This document shows, in pieces, positions 45,761 through 56,685 of a stretch of DNA of 64,000 bases. The stretch comes from Flammula alnicola (lineage: Eukaryota > Basidiomycota > Agaricomycetes > Agaricales > Strophariaceae), in contig JADNRV010000061.1 of the NCBI GenBank assembly GCA_015499995.1, positions 1 to 64,000 of the forward strand. Reading direction: 5' to 3'. Under the pieces are notes generated by a model. It had not been told where the DNA came from, did no database searches, and was given only the letters and a program-made list of their open reading frames with translations. Every line of letters starts with the position of its first letter. Within the stretch, counting starts at the first letter, position 1. The position numbers and the translations under genes were made by a program.

Positions 45761-46539
45761 CAAGGACGTCGTGCCCGAGGCACGGGATATTCCATATTGG
45801 TGTATTGATTCGAGAGAGGATACTGGCCGGAAGGCTGACATAATTTAACAGTTAAAGAAAGCCGCTACTTGTGATGCAGTTTTCATGCGCAGCAGCTCAA
45901 CGGACGTGGTGAAAGTTGCGATTACTTGTAAAGAACACCGGTGTTGACTACGGACATCATAATTAAGTTTCAGCTAAACAAAGCGTCAAAAGGGTTTAGG
46001 GACTCTTTACGACCCACGTTCCGTGCCGAAAACATATATTTGTTATACGTCAAGTTTAGGCTTACTATCATGCGAGGCATGAGATATTTTTAACGACAGA
46101 CAATATCTTCGCCAGCGATTGTCTGAAAGATGGTTAAACAGTTCATGGTTTAGACAGTGTTACAATAATATGATGGCATGCATGGATAGTATGGATTCAT
46201 CAAGGACGTTGCTCATCGGAGTTCGCGATGGACGACAGAAAGAAGTGTGTTCCTTGGGTCCTCAAGCACAAATCGTTCGCAGTACATCAGCTCTGCAGAA
46301 CTTTCGTAGGATCAGACGGAGACTGTGGAGAAGATCGGATAGAACCGCAACAAAATATATCTATATCTTGTCGCTATCTTACCGGTGGATACGGAAAGTT
46401 TAAAGCCTTGCTAGAAGCTCAGAAATATCGGAAATAATCAAACGGCAAGTTATGTTTAGATCGTTGTTATATTTTTAGCATATGTCTGTAGTAGGAAAGC
46501 TTGAGTGTTCAATAAATTTACTATAGCACAATGAAAAGG

Positions 46540-46547
46540 TATTTAAG
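46540..46547 (+). promoter_or_regulatory. TATA-like box of secreted protein C
   Basis: TATTTAAG, same context as in copies A and B. Confidence 0.55.
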
Positions 46548-46654
46548 AGATGAGGAATTGCGTTGGAGAGGCAGACATCGAGTCAACGCATATCCAGCTT
46601 AAACAACTCTTCAGCTTACCAGCTCTATACTCAACCTCTTTGCATTTAACCAAC

Positions 46655-47188
46655 ATGCAGATTAAATTCGCCACCATGCTCTCTGCAGTCTCTGCGGCTC
46701 TCCTCGCAGCACCTGCCCTCACTCAGTCCGTCACCTACGAGGGGTACGCCGACACCACCTCATGCAGCGGCTCCGCCTTTGGCTGCACTGATGGCGGTGC
46801 CATATGCTGCACCCTCCCCACTGGGTTCGGATATTCCGTCCAGTTCGACAACTTGCCCTCCGGCTCTCAGGGTCAGGGATATACCGACGGCGCCTGCACC
46901 AGCTTCCTCTTCTCCTTGTTCGGTCCCGGCACCAAATGCTGGAACGGTGGAGGAGCTAGGGCAGCAAGCATGAACTGGTTCCACTCCCCGCAAGGCCGTC
47001 GGGAGGTTGTTGCGGCCAGATCGACTGCGAAGGCCAACTGCTCCACCCCCGCGTACTTCAAGTATGAAGACGCATCTGGTGAGACGAAGACGATCGCGGT
47101 CCCCGCTGGGAAGAACGCTGCGCAGAACATTGCCGATTTGTACATGGCGAAGAACTACGCTGCTCTCGCTCAGTACCAGGCTTACTAA
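46655..47188 (+). CDS. Secreted seven-cysteine protein, copy C
   Basis: Intronless 177 residues with the same signal peptide, seven cysteines and MNWFHSPQGRR block as copies A and B; closest to B (TYEGYADTTSCSGSAFGC in both). An in-frame stretch upstream of the ATG is leader sequence, since the ATG of MQIKF is the conserved start. A GTAATG...CAG stretch after the stop is the conserved possible 3'-UTR intron. All three paralogues remain open despite transposon insertions nearby. Function unknown; probably extracellular. Confidence 0.85.
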   Translation: MQIKFATMLSAVSAALLAAPALTQSVTYEGYADTTSCSGSAFGCTDGGAICCTLPTGFGYSVQFDNLPSGSQGQGYTDGACTSFLFSLFGPGTKCWNGGGARAASMNWFHSPQGRREVVAARSTAKANCSTPAYFKYEDASGETKTIAVPAGKNAAQNIADLYMAKNYAALAQYQAY

Positions 47189-47766
47189 ATGGTAATGCCA
47201 ATTAAAATACTGTTCTAGTTTCCCTTCTAACCTTCTGAGTACAGATACTTATTGCAGCAATATACATAGAAGAGGAGGCGGAGGGACAATTTATTCTCCA
47301 AGAATCAAATTTCGTCTATGGTCACTAACTAGATTATATACTGATTGACTCTTCTCGCTCAATACTTATCTCTTCACGAACTTATCCGTCGTTTTATATA
47401 TAGTATATTGTGTACCGTATGTACGATGGAAGGACTTCTAGTTGTGTTTTATACGATCCACCTATGCATTAAACTTCTCCGATCGATTCATCGTTTTCCG
47501 ATGCCATTATGATGCAGCAGGTAGGATAGGCTGTACTGACCTATACGAAAAAAATGCTACAATAGCATTCTTTCTGAAATCCCTCATCTCTCGTTTGTAA
47601 AGGTGAAGCTGGGAGATGAATACTATTGTACATGTCGCTTTAGCCTATAGACAATACAACAGATATTGAGAAATTCAAATGTACAGAACGAACAAAGGAC
47701 AAATACAGTGACAATAGAAAAAAAAACTTGAAAACCTATACGGTATATAAAATTGGACTATAGTAC

Positions 47767-48765
47767 TTAGCATGATTCACGTCTCAGCGGGATCGTCCTC
47801 TGCGCGCTAGATCGAGGGACACCCAACTCGTGGCATGGTACGGTCCTAGCCGGCTCAAACGACCACCCAAAACTTAACATGGCCGCTATTTGAGCAGCCT
47901 CTTTGGTCACGTCATGGAATTCCATCACTTCGACCTCAGCTTCCTTATCCGAGGGATACGGCAGAGTGGTATAGCCGGAGAAAGAGGCTGAGCGCCTGGG
48001 AACAGGGAGGTTATCAAGAGGCCCAACAGCGAGCGTGCTTGAAGTGTTCCGTGGGCCATTGTATTCGTTGAATCCCTCGGTGAAGACCTGTCGTGTGATA
48101 AAGGATTGGGAGGTATACGGAGCGCTGGAGGTGGTAGGTGATTTAGACGAGGTGAATTTCTCTTCCACGGAGGAATTCGGAACACCCGTAGGTCGATCTT
48201 TACGTTGGAGGACGTTAAAGACGTTCCGATATAGGCTAGATCCCGAGATTGAGTGTTCTCTGGCAGGAGAATTCTTCTCGCTGGTAGGGGAGGACTTGAA
48301 GAACGAGCGCCTAATCGAGCGCCTAACAGCGCGCAGCGGTGTCACCTTGACCCGAACAGCGGTCGAGCATATAGAGGGACTGACACTTCGTGTACTTTCA
48401 TAGCTGTCTGTGTCGCAAAATGAGTCTCGGCGTTCCAAAGCGCGAAAGCTTGAAAAATCTGGAGTGCGTGGTCTCATGTAGTTGTCCTCGATGAAGTTGT
48501 TGAAAGAGGAGATGGAGCTCGGGGTAGAAGGGGCCACGTCATTCGTTCCTTGATTTGAGATGAAGTCGATGTCGAGAGGGAGGAATCTTGGCATGGAGAA
48601 TTTGCGACCCTCAATATCAGGCGACGAAGGTATGGAGGAGAAGGAATAATCTGCCCAGTCAGGAGACGGACTGTCCGATCGATTTAGGTCCTCTAAAAAG
48701 AGCTGTGGTAGCAATATAGCCTCATTCGATGATGAGTCTATTGAAGCGGCGTAGGGATGGCGCAT
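47767..48765 (-). CDS. Serine-rich protein of unknown function, 332 residues
   Basis: Single open frame. The frame continues 99 codons further upstream, but that part has leader-like composition, so the ATG of MRHPYAASIDSSS at 48765 is preferred. Serine and proline dominate (SPSPDWADYSFSSIPSSPD, STPSSISSFNNF, SVSPSICS), with basic clusters (RAVRRSIRRSFF) and a more ordered C-terminus (EVEVMEFHDVTKEAAQIAAM then LSFGWSFEP). No signal peptide, transmembrane segment or known domain was recognised. It is probably a largely disordered cytoplasmic or nuclear protein with many potential phosphorylation sites; this is inference. Confidence 0.6.
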   Translation of the reverse strand: MRHPYAASIDSSSNEAILLPQLFLEDLNRSDSPSPDWADYSFSSIPSSPDIEGRKFSMPRFLPLDIDFISNQGTNDVAPSTPSSISSFNNFIEDNYMRPRTPDFSSFRALERRDSFCDTDSYESTRSVSPSICSTAVRVKVTPLRAVRRSIRRSFFKSSPTSEKNSPAREHSISGSSLYRNVFNVLQRKDRPTGVPNSSVEEKFTSSKSPTTSSAPYTSQSFITRQVFTEGFNEYNGPRNTSSTLAVGPLDNLPVPRRSASFSGYTTLPYPSDKEAEVEVMEFHDVTKEAAQIAAMLSFGWSFEPARTVPCHELGVPRSSAQRTIPLRRESC

Positions 48766-49123
48766 GGCGTTGGATCTGGTATGCGTGCTTTCAATTGGAT
48801 GAAATGGAGGTAGGTCGGTCAGAAAGAGACTGGGCCACTGGCTTATGTTCTCTAAATGAAATAGGGGTGATGATGGGGTAAAGAGAGAGCTCAGCCAGTG
48901 TGGAATGATTAATGAGCCCCAGTTATATGCGATATGGAAATGGGATTCACATATAACCTTGTACATTGCAGAGGAACCGAACGACCACATCAGCATCCTT
49001 GATATTCTGATTGACCTACGATACGTGCCAGTTGCCACAATCATCGAAGTTGCCGAGGGCACAAACTGAACTGCATGAAAGATAATGGCAACACATCACC
49101 AGACATCGATATTGATAACGTCC
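48766..49123. other. Leader and upstream region of the serine-rich gene
   Basis: CT-rich on the coding strand and open in the frame of the gene but without coding character. Confidence 0.35.
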
Positions 49124-49250
49124 CTAGAAATCAAGCTCCAGTTCTTCGGGAACTCGAATCCCAACATCTTTGATGGGCGATTGCGAAAGAGGGGATACTC
49201 ACGGGAATCCCACCATACCACGCCGTATAGGGAAGCCCTATCGCAATTGA
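49124..49250 (-). pseudogene. Possible orphan terminal exon
   Basis: The minus strand reads GLPYTAWYGGIP, then a GTGAGT splice donor and, after ~35 nt, DVGIRVPEELELDF and a stop at 49124. This looks like the last two exon pieces of a gene whose remainder is absent. The family was not recognised. Confidence 0.3.
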
Positions 49251-49848
49251 GTGATGATCGATGATCACTGAATAATGAGGCCTTGAGGGCTTGAGGAGCT
49301 AAACACAGCTATGATACCAACTGTCAGGCCAGCCAGGCCGTTAAACAGAGGTACGAAACTAGTGTTGCCAGATATCAACCGTTAGGCATATTGATTTAGG
49401 ACAGATATAATTGTACTTGTCTTCCTCTAATGGCCGAGGGACGTGGTTTAATTGATCGCGCTCCGTGTCCAAGAGAGAGGCGGCAGCTCGATGAGGTTAC
49501 GGTCAGCATACAGCACGGTGCCGATCGGGGGTCTAGATAATTCCTCATCTCGTTGACCTGGAGATTTTCATTGCCGTTAGAACGTATATGATCATCATGA
49601 TGGGTACATAGCATATCTCACCTCTATTGATGCACCTGGGGGAAAGAGAAAACAAGGTATTCAATGCCTGGGTAGTATGAAGCGAAAATCAACGTTGTGT
49701 TCTCGAAAGTGAGGTGGCAAGCCTTCGGTCGGAGATATGGCACATTATGATTTAGACCGGCAACAGATCTTTAGTATATAGGCAAGCTGCGGAGGTTGAA
49801 ATTTGAAATTTGATTTTACGGCAAGTTATCCGGGCACTGGGGGGACTC
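49251..49848. other. Intergenic, no gene seen
   Basis: No motifs in short frames. Contains 'gatgatcgatgatcactgaat', similar to 835-860. Confidence 0.35.
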
Positions 49849-50175
49849 TTTTAGATACCCTGTTCATCTTGATGAACGACCGTACTGGGTTGATGGTACG
49901 CGGCCATCGCTCGAGAAGGACGGCTGGAATGTTATCGTCACCACGGCTGAATTGGAGTTAGATGCGGAGCAAAACGACGTTGGCATGGCTGTGGATATAG
50001 AGTTTGCCTGCAAAGCTGCTGTGTTCATCGGGGACGGGGTATGTTTTGCGTAGTTCATCTCATTTGCGCGCAGCCACTGATTGATCTTCCTTGTAGTGGT
50101 CTTCATTTGCGAGCGACATTGTCCACAGATGAATTGTTGATGGAAAGGACCCTATCAGTATCCGCTTTTTCTAGG
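49849..50175 (+). pseudogene. C-terminal fragment of the fucosyltransferase-like gene
   Basis: Collinear with 54265-54591, the end of the intact gene at 53026. It reads DTLFILMNDR, then after a small deletion near 49880 GWNVIVTTAELELDAEQNDV and AVFIGDG. It keeps the last intron position (GTATGT donor at about 50039), so it arose from DNA duplication, not from a processed transcript. After the intron, WSSFASDIVHR is followed by a stop codon and the rest (VDGKDPISIRFF) is still legible. The N-terminal three quarters are missing. Confidence 0.85.
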
Positions 50176-50322
50176 AAATGACTGTACGAGTAGACCCGAA
50201 AATTATTACCATCAATTATTTTAATGATAATAGGTAAGATACTCGATTAAAACCAGGTTCACAAGAGATCACATTTGCTGGCCGTTTCAACTCAGCTATA
50301 TCTAGTCGACAACGCAGTAGCC

Positions 50323-51889
50323 TCAGACGCGCAGACAATAATCATCCAACGCTACCGCGATGCGAGCATAGATTTCCGCCTCCAACTGGATCCTATCGTT
50401 AAGTTCCTGTAGTCAAACAATGAGAATCGCGCCAGAAAATAGGGAGGAAGAACGATCTACGCACCTTCCCATCGACCCCGGAGTGTTCGGCACGTTCGGC
50501 GCAATATTTGCTCAGTGCAGTGGTGTCAGAGACAAGCTGACAGGCAAGGTGACTTTCCTGGCTGGGCCTAATATGAAAAGTTAGACACATACCTTCTCCA
50601 ACATCGCTCCGAACCCCTCGATCTTGTCAACAAGCTGAGAGATTTCGTCCAGAAGGGCGTAATTCTCAATTAGAGTACTCTCAACCTTGACGCTCCTCTC
50701 CTCGATTGCCTTCTCGAGTTCTCCCAGCTCGATTGCTTTCCGACCAAGTGCCTGCTGATTTTCTGGAGTAATAAGGCGAGGTTAGTTCGAGGTCGCTTTG
50801 ATACAAGCGAAGAATGGCGCAGGGGCTGCCTTACCTTTGAATGCGGCCTCGCCTCCAAAGAAGTCGCTTATCCTTCGTATGGCGGAGAAGATTTTCATTG
50901 CTTCCTAATGATCGCTGTCGGTCAGAGCTTGCACAAAATACAATTACCACACAGCAACTTACAGCAGACGTCTTAAGGGGTAGGCTGTCAATCTTGGTCG
51001 GCGTCATATCCGTGTTTGTTGTCTCAGTCGTCAAGCTCGCTATCTGAGAGTAGGTTAACACGATGAAGAAATTGAGACTGAAGGCGGAACATACCTCTTG
51101 TTGGTTCTTTTCTCCCAGTCGATACAATAACTCATGACTGGAGACTCATAAGAACGTCGTATTATCATGCCATAGAGATACCACATACTTGGACTCCATA
51201 TCCTGTACCAGTATATCGATTTCAAGCTTCAGGTCGGGCAAGATTTGCTTCACTTCCTTCTTCAAAAGCGCGTTGGCAGCTACGACTGTGGCGCCCAGTC
51301 CCATCGTGTCTTCTGTCACACTTGAAATAAGTTTGGCACATGGATTGAAACCCTCTTGAGCGATCGACGATATCTAGTAAAAAAAAAAGTTGTGTCGGAA
51401 TGATGTTTTGGACTTGCAGCTTGAAGGCAAGAATGGAGTACCTTATCAGCTGCCTCCTTCACATCGGTAAACGCCTCGGAGAGCGAGTCTTGCTCATTTT
51501 GTGATACGGGCACAAAGGACTCGAGAAAGTCTGTGATACCCCCTTAAATTCGACCGAGCTTAGATTCAATGGAAAAGACGCACCTCGAACTTTAGACTTA
51601 AGAATATGAGCTGCGAAATGCGATTCGTTCAAGAGCTTACGGTATTTCTGCAGAAAAGGGGAACTCTTAATGCGAATAACGTGGGACGGAATTGATAGAG
51701 ACTCACTTCATCAAGGTCAACAAGAAGTGGAAGGATTTGCGTCCTTGAGAATGCGTCGACCTTCTCAAGTCCAGGTCTGATGTTACGAAGGCCATCTTGA
51801 ACTGCGAGTGCGGCCTTGGTCAAACTTGCGGCATCATTAGTAGTAGATGCTTCCGTTGTCGCAGAAGATGAGGGGTTGGAAGCTGACAT
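50323..51889 (-). CDS. Ten-exon alpha-helical protein of unknown function
   Basis: Model on the minus strand: 51889-51707, 51647-51584, 51542-51442, 51373-51189, 51137-51095, 51043-50963, 50904-50835, 50762-50593, 50557-50465, 50406-50323; 357 residues. Every junction is GT-AG and all phases fit, which is strong support although no family was recognised. Introns are 35-72 nt; two (41 and 35 nt) are very short. The protein starts with a Ser/Thr-rich stretch (MSASNPSSSATTEAS). The rest is mostly charged helix-forming sequence (VQDGLRNIRPGLEKVDAF, ALLKKEVKQILPDLKLEID, RKAIELGELEKAIEERSV, LLDEISQLVDKIEGFGAML) and probably makes a coiled-coil bundle. No signal peptide or membrane segment. Confidence 0.8.
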
Positions 51890-52470
51890 AGTATCGCCCA
51901 GGTATGCTGAATAAATGACGAACTAGTGAGGAGGCGAATATGGAGGGACTGGGAGCGGGAACGAGCCAGCTTTATACCATTCTACGTTGAGAGGCGACAG
52001 AGATCATGGTATTTTGCTCGACAGCAAAGGCTAAGTCACTTCCATCATTCCAGATTCATTTCACTTGAAATCCTCGACCGTTCGATGGAGATCGACATGG
52101 ATTGAGGATATGCCGAGGCCGCGTTTAAGCATGGTTTCAATCAAGCATCAAGGGTGCATGAATTTGGGCGAGAAGTTCGAATTCAAGCGCAATTGAGTTC
52201 CTCCCATCACCGACATTAAGTCTTCGATGCTGTGAATGCAACCGATTCTAAGAACGTATTTCGAAACCCAAGGGTTTTCAAAAAGCATACCGGAGGTGAT
52301 GCAGCACCTATAATATCGACTGATATCGACACAAGCATGACAATAGCCCCTTCTACTAGTATTACCGAGCTAGAGTAGGGAGAGTCTGCGTAACGTTTGC
52401 ATTCAGAATCAGCGAGATTCTTGTACGGGAAGAAGTTAAAGGCTCACAAATAGTAGTTATTGCTCCACCA
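51890..52470. other. Intergenic, no gene seen
   Basis: Promoter of the helical-protein gene on the left, then unique DNA. Confidence 0.4.
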
Positions 52471-52782
52471 TTAAGGGGTTCCGTAATTAACCAGCACTGA
52501 GTACAGAGGCTCGAGGAGACTTAGGCGGCTTTGAACAAGTCGAGCTCGGTGAGCTGTCAAATTTATGGAGCAAGGAGTACGGTATGATGGAATCAGCATA
52601 TTCCGGTCCACCGAGTCCGTGATCATAAAGCGCAGGAACTCGTCTAGATGTTGCAAGGGACCCATCCTGACCTTGAGAAGGATGCGGTCGAAGTGCACGT
52701 CCTTGGCGACAGTTTCGGAGTAAGTTTCTTTCTGAAGATCCTCGGCCCATGGTTCACCGACCTGTATATCAATTTCTGGCAT
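52471..52782 (-). CDS. Short hypothetical protein, 103 residues
   Basis: Open frame with protein-like composition (MPEIDIQVGEPWAEDLQKE, VHFDRILLKVRM, LDEFLRFMITDSVDRNML). The frame continues 35 codons upstream of the chosen ATG, but that part looks like leader sequence. It is divergent from the fucosyltransferase-like gene and shares its ~240-bp upstream region. It could be incomplete, for example with a missed intron in the last third. No known domain. Confidence 0.4.
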   Translation of the reverse strand: MPEIDIQVGEPWAEDLQKETYSETVAKDVHFDRILLKVRMGPLQHLDEFLRFMITDSVDRNMLIPSYRTPCSINLTAHRARLVQSRLSLLEPLYSVLVNYGTP

Positions 52783-52968
52783 GAGAGTCGAAGGGACGAG
52801 CGAGAAACGAGGCAGAGACAGAAGTTGGGAATTGAAGATGGAAGCTTTGGTTACAAAATGATAGTAATAGTATTGAATGTAGCTCATCCGTAGCGCGTTT
52901 TCAGTTTTAAGCTCCGATTTAAATCGTCCAGCCTGGCCGCTGGCGCCCGCGTCGGCGCGCCCAAATGT

Positions 52969-52976
52969 TATAAAAC
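52969..52976 (+). promoter_or_regulatory. TATA-like box of the fucosyltransferase-like gene
   Basis: TATAAAAC, 57 bases before the ATG at 53026. Confidence 0.5.
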
Positions 52977-53025
52977 TCCGAATAATACATCGCCAACACC
53001 AACCTTGGTTCCATCTGGCGGCGGT

Positions 53026-54591
53026 ATGCTTCCAGCCTCAGGTTCGACACGACACTTGAGAAATCGTATCCGTCGACGTCTTCCTCGCTCACGCCAGAAA
53101 CGCTGGCTCTTATTTGGCACGATTTTGACTGTGCTACATTTTCTCGTAGGCTATGGTCAACGGGATATTCGGCGTCTCTTTCCTTGCATCTTCGGTGAAA
53201 TTGACGAGCCTCCAACGTATAAACACCTTAAGCAATGGGAGATGAACCTACCACAACACAATCTCGAGCTTCCCTTTCCTGAGGGACATGACGGGAGATA
53301 CGTGTATTTCAGGAATCAAGTGCGCAAACTGGGATGGAACAACGTGTTGAACGAGGTGTAAGTTGTATGTCCTTTCTCTAACATCATTTTCTACGAAGTC
53401 TGATGTCGACGAAGGCTCATGAACACATGGCTAGCTTACAAGTCGAACAGGGCCTACGTGTTCCAGGACTACATGTGGAAACGCTCGTACTATCCTTGGC
53501 CATGGTACAAGCACAGGGATTGGAGACCCCGTACGCCGCTCAATGCACTCATCGGTGGTCCTTCTGCCGGCGGTCCTTGGGACAATGACAACAACGCCCC
53601 TCGCTCCGTGTCAGAGCGCTGGTTCGACATTGTATGCCCCAAGTCAGAAAGACGCATTATCTACTCTGAGGACATCAAACCTGCCATCCGATGGGAGACT
53701 GGGGACGTCATTTTTAATCACTGGCAGAAGTTACTGAGCGAAGCACCTGAACGCTGCATCGAGGTCAAGCCTGTATCCCTCAAGGTCGACCCGTTTCCAC
53801 AAACCTTCGACTTGTACCTGTGGGGATCCGACCGCATCCTCCCTCTATGGGAAGACTTCAAGAACTCTCCAGTGAGCCGCTTGCTTTCCACTTCGCCTAT
53901 AGTCCAAGCAGCTGTCGACAGGAACCAGTACCTCTTCATGCCCCGCTCGCGACGACCCCAAAATACAACGGAGACTAACCCCTTCGACCGCATGCTTGCG
54001 ATCCATCTGCGACGCGGAGATTTCTCAAAGGCCTGCCTGGATTTGGCCAACTGGAATTCGACGTTCTACAGCTGGAACCTGCTACCCTCGCTACCGGACA
54101 GTTTCAGCACTCCTCCAGGATACGAGTGGGGAAAGAATACTCCTGAAAATGTGGCATTATATCTTGAAAGATGCTACCCTACTGATGACTATATCATAAA
54201 CAAAATTCGGCAGTCGAGGCGGGATTATCTCGTCGCAGCAAAGCCAGACGAGCGCAGAGTCCTGGATACACTCTTCTTGCTAACGAACGACAAGAGCGGC
54301 TGGGTGGATAGCATGCGACCGCTGCTGAAAAGGGAGGGCTGGAATACGATTGTTACGACGAAAGAATTGGTGCTGGATCAGGAGCAAAATGACGTCAATA
54401 TGGCCGTGGACATGGAGTTTGCCCGCAAGGCGGCGGTGTTCATTGGAAACGGGGTATGTCGTACTTGAAATTAATACACTTCCGTCGGCTCTTGCTAATC
54501 CCACTACCCACAGTGGTCCTCCTTCACAAGCAACATTGTCCACAGGCGATTGGTTGATGGGAGAGACCCGATCACCATTCGTTTCTTCTAA
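53026..54591 (+). CDS. O-fucosyltransferase-like type II membrane protein
   Basis: Three exons (53026-53357, 53415-54453, 54514-54591), 482 residues. The ATG at 53026 is the first in frame. A basic N-terminus (RNRIRRRLPRSRQKR) and one hydrophobic segment (WLLFGTILTVLHFLVGYG, about 27-44) give a Golgi type II membrane topology. The lumenal part has HLRRGDF at 308-314, the Arg-rich GDP-fucose-binding motif of the protein O-fucosyltransferase / alpha-1,6-fucosyltransferase clan, and ends with MEFARKAAVFIGNGWSSF and IVHRRLVDGRDP, matching the last motif of that clan. It probably transfers a sugar from GDP-fucose or a related donor to glycoproteins; the acceptor is unknown. A truncated copy of its 3' end lies at 49849-50175. 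Confidence 0.8.
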
Positions 54592-55411
54592 GTAGCCTGA
54601 ACCTTCTTACCTTTGAAACCCCTTCTTTGACGGACCTTCATATTAGACGATGTACTTTATATCCAATATTGCTGAATCGACGAAAGTACGTCGTGAAACG
54701 GCTTCCTCTGTACAATTACCTCTTCGGCTCTCTCGGGTAGCGGGTCTTACTGATAATTCGACTTCCCATTCCTGAACCAAGCATGTGTAGCATTTTTTCG
54801 TCCTTGGCTTGCGCGTCTGCTCTCGAAATGCAATTTTTGATTCCTTGCGAGCGGAATAATAGGAACGGTGAGTAGGATGGCGAATAGGTTGAAGGCGCAC
54901 GGATGATCAGCGCACTTCAAGGTCAATAACGTAGACAGCATACCTTGATATATAACAGACTACCGAGTCCAGCTGGGTGAAATTGTAACATGGTAAGTCG
55001 TCTTTACACCACCCACATGACAAAATAGCAGTAAACACATGATCGAGACCCACATGGGCTCAGCCTCAGCGCTCAGCGCTCAGCACTCAGCACTCAGCAC
55101 TCAGCACTCAGTATTCAATGACATGCCTATACTATCGCTCGAGATTTTCCCGTCTCCTCGCCATTCGGACATAATCTTCCCACGTGAGGCCTTGAGGCCT
55201 AATCTGTTTTAATCCTTTTTAATCGCGTAACGTTTCCCATTGCGACTTTTGGGCCACCTTGTGAACAGTGATTGCCATGTAGATCAGCCAAGTCGATAAT
55301 TCATATGTGGATTCAGGATGTACTCAAGATGTTTTTGGATGGTAAATGTAAGGTTTGATTTACCAGAAAATATATATAACCAGAAAGCAACTACATTGCG
55401 ATAAAGAACCT
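54592..55411. other. Intergenic between convergent genes
   Basis: Holds the 8-bp tandem repeat at 55058-55111. A ~27-base stretch 'caccacccacatgacaaaata' (about 55007) recurs as 'caccacctacatgacaaaata' near 57873. Confidence 0.5.
55058..55111. repeat. 8-bp tandem repeat (CTCAGCAC)n
   Basis: About seven units of CTCAGCAC/CTCAGCGC, a simple satellite in intergenic DNA. Confidence 0.9.
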
Positions 55412-56685
55412 TTATGCAGTTTCCTGTGGATGAGCGACGAGCTTCAACCCCGAAACTTTATCTGCCTCCATTCTAGCGAGACCATCTGGGATACCAGCCA
55501 GACCATTCGGTAGAATTTCGACGTTATTTGGCTGAAACATAGCATCAGCATCCGTCATCCGCCGTCCGAACATTTGCTGTTGCGAAACTCACCTTGAGTA
55601 AGCCCTTCTCCAAAAACCCAGACACAGTGTCGTGGTACAACGTCTCGAGGAGCTCGATATTGTGCGGAAGTCTCAACATACCAACGACCTGAATAATAGT
55701 CTTGTCCTGCACCGATTTGGCCGTTGGCGGCAAATCGACGACCAATTGGCCTCCAGGAGTGAGGATGTCAAGACCAATTTGCTGGGTGCTGTCTGCAGAA
55801 ATAGTGTCGTAAACAAATTTAATGGGAGTGTTGGTAATTTTCGAGATCTCAGTCGCGAGTGCTGATGAAGACAGGTTGCGATCGAGGACGGCTGTCGCTC
55901 CGAGGGACTTGAGGTAGTCGGTGTGCTTAAGCGAGGCAGTGGTTATTATAGGAGAGAAGCCTGACAATTTCGCAAGCTGGATAGCTGGAGAAATTTAATG
56001 AGCAAGGGACGACTATAAGCCAAATATCGCGTCATTGCGCACATACCGTTTTGTCCTACGGAACTAGCGCCACCTAAAATCACGATCAGGGTTCCGGCAT
56101 ATTTTCCTTGGGTAGCAGGGGAAGTCGGAGGCGCGAACCCAAGACCATAAGGATTCCGGTTATAGAGCCCCACATACGCTGCCGTGAGCGCGATAGGGAA
56201 AGTGGAGGCCACGTCGTAGGAAATGTTTGCAGGGATCTGAATAAGGCGTCGGGTCAACAAGAAGTTCGCCGACAATAAATTTGCACTCGCACCTTTGCCA
56301 CAGTCGAAGCTAAAGCAAGTGCGTATTGCTGGAAGCTATCCGTCTCGTTGTTGAATTGTGCCTGAACAAAGCTATTCACAATTTCACGTTAATGAGTCGA
56401 ATAGGAGGCATGAATTTGAAAAACTTACACTCGATCTCCTTTCTTGAAATCCGTAACTCCTTCGCCAAGCTCTTCCACATCTCCGGCCAGGTCTTCCCCG
56501 AGGACGGCCGGGAATTTCTCCACGAAGATGCCATATTTCTGAATTTTCCAGTCGACGGGGTTCAACGACGTTGCAATAACCTTAATCAAGATCTCTCCGG
56601 GACCCGGCTTGGGAACAGCTATTTCACCGAGGACAAAGTTTCCAAATTTCTTCTCGAGGAGAAGGGCTTTCTGAGTGGAAGACAT
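55412..56685 (-). CDS. Medium-chain zinc-independent reductase (quinone/enoyl reductase type)
   Basis: Five exons on the minus strand (56685-56429, 56371-56293, 56236-56047, 55984-55593, 55531-55412), 345 residues, the standard length for medium-chain dehydrogenase/reductases. The GroES-like N-terminal part has KPGPGEILIKVIATSLNPVD and GEDLAGDVEELGEGVTDFKK; the nucleotide-binding part has LIVILGGASSVGQN with AIQLAKLSGF, a GxxSVG-type loop. The zinc-ligand cysteine cluster is absent, so it belongs to the zinc-independent branch with fungal trans-enoyl reductases and quinone oxidoreductases. NAD(P)H-dependent reduction of an activated double bond is expected; the substrate is unknown. No polyketide synthase or other cluster partner lies nearby. 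The ATG of MSSTQKAL is chosen because the in-frame up-stretch is leader. Confidence 0.88.

Larger units (their letters stand above)
44500..47595 (+). repeat. Segmental duplication copy C
   Basis: Longest copy of the three-fold duplicated segment. Its distal 5' part (44.5-44.88 and 45.77-46.05 kb) matches 38.0-38.65 kb inverted. Its proximal part (46.05-47.52 kb) matches both A and B. Its end 'atgctacaatagcattctttct' matches 35.85 kb inverted. A frame at 46228-46437 (ISCRYLTGGYGKFKALLEAQ) corresponds to the relic in copy B, so the segment may once have included the 3' end of another gene. Confidence 0.85.

Noticed and set aside
47767..49062. 431-residue version of the serine-rich protein
   Set aside because: The first 99 codons have leader-like composition and the internal ATG at 48765 begins the protein-like part.
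53005..53025. Upstream TTG as start of the fucosyltransferase-like gene
   Set aside because: Not an ATG; the first in-frame ATG at 53026 gives a sensible type II membrane N-terminus.
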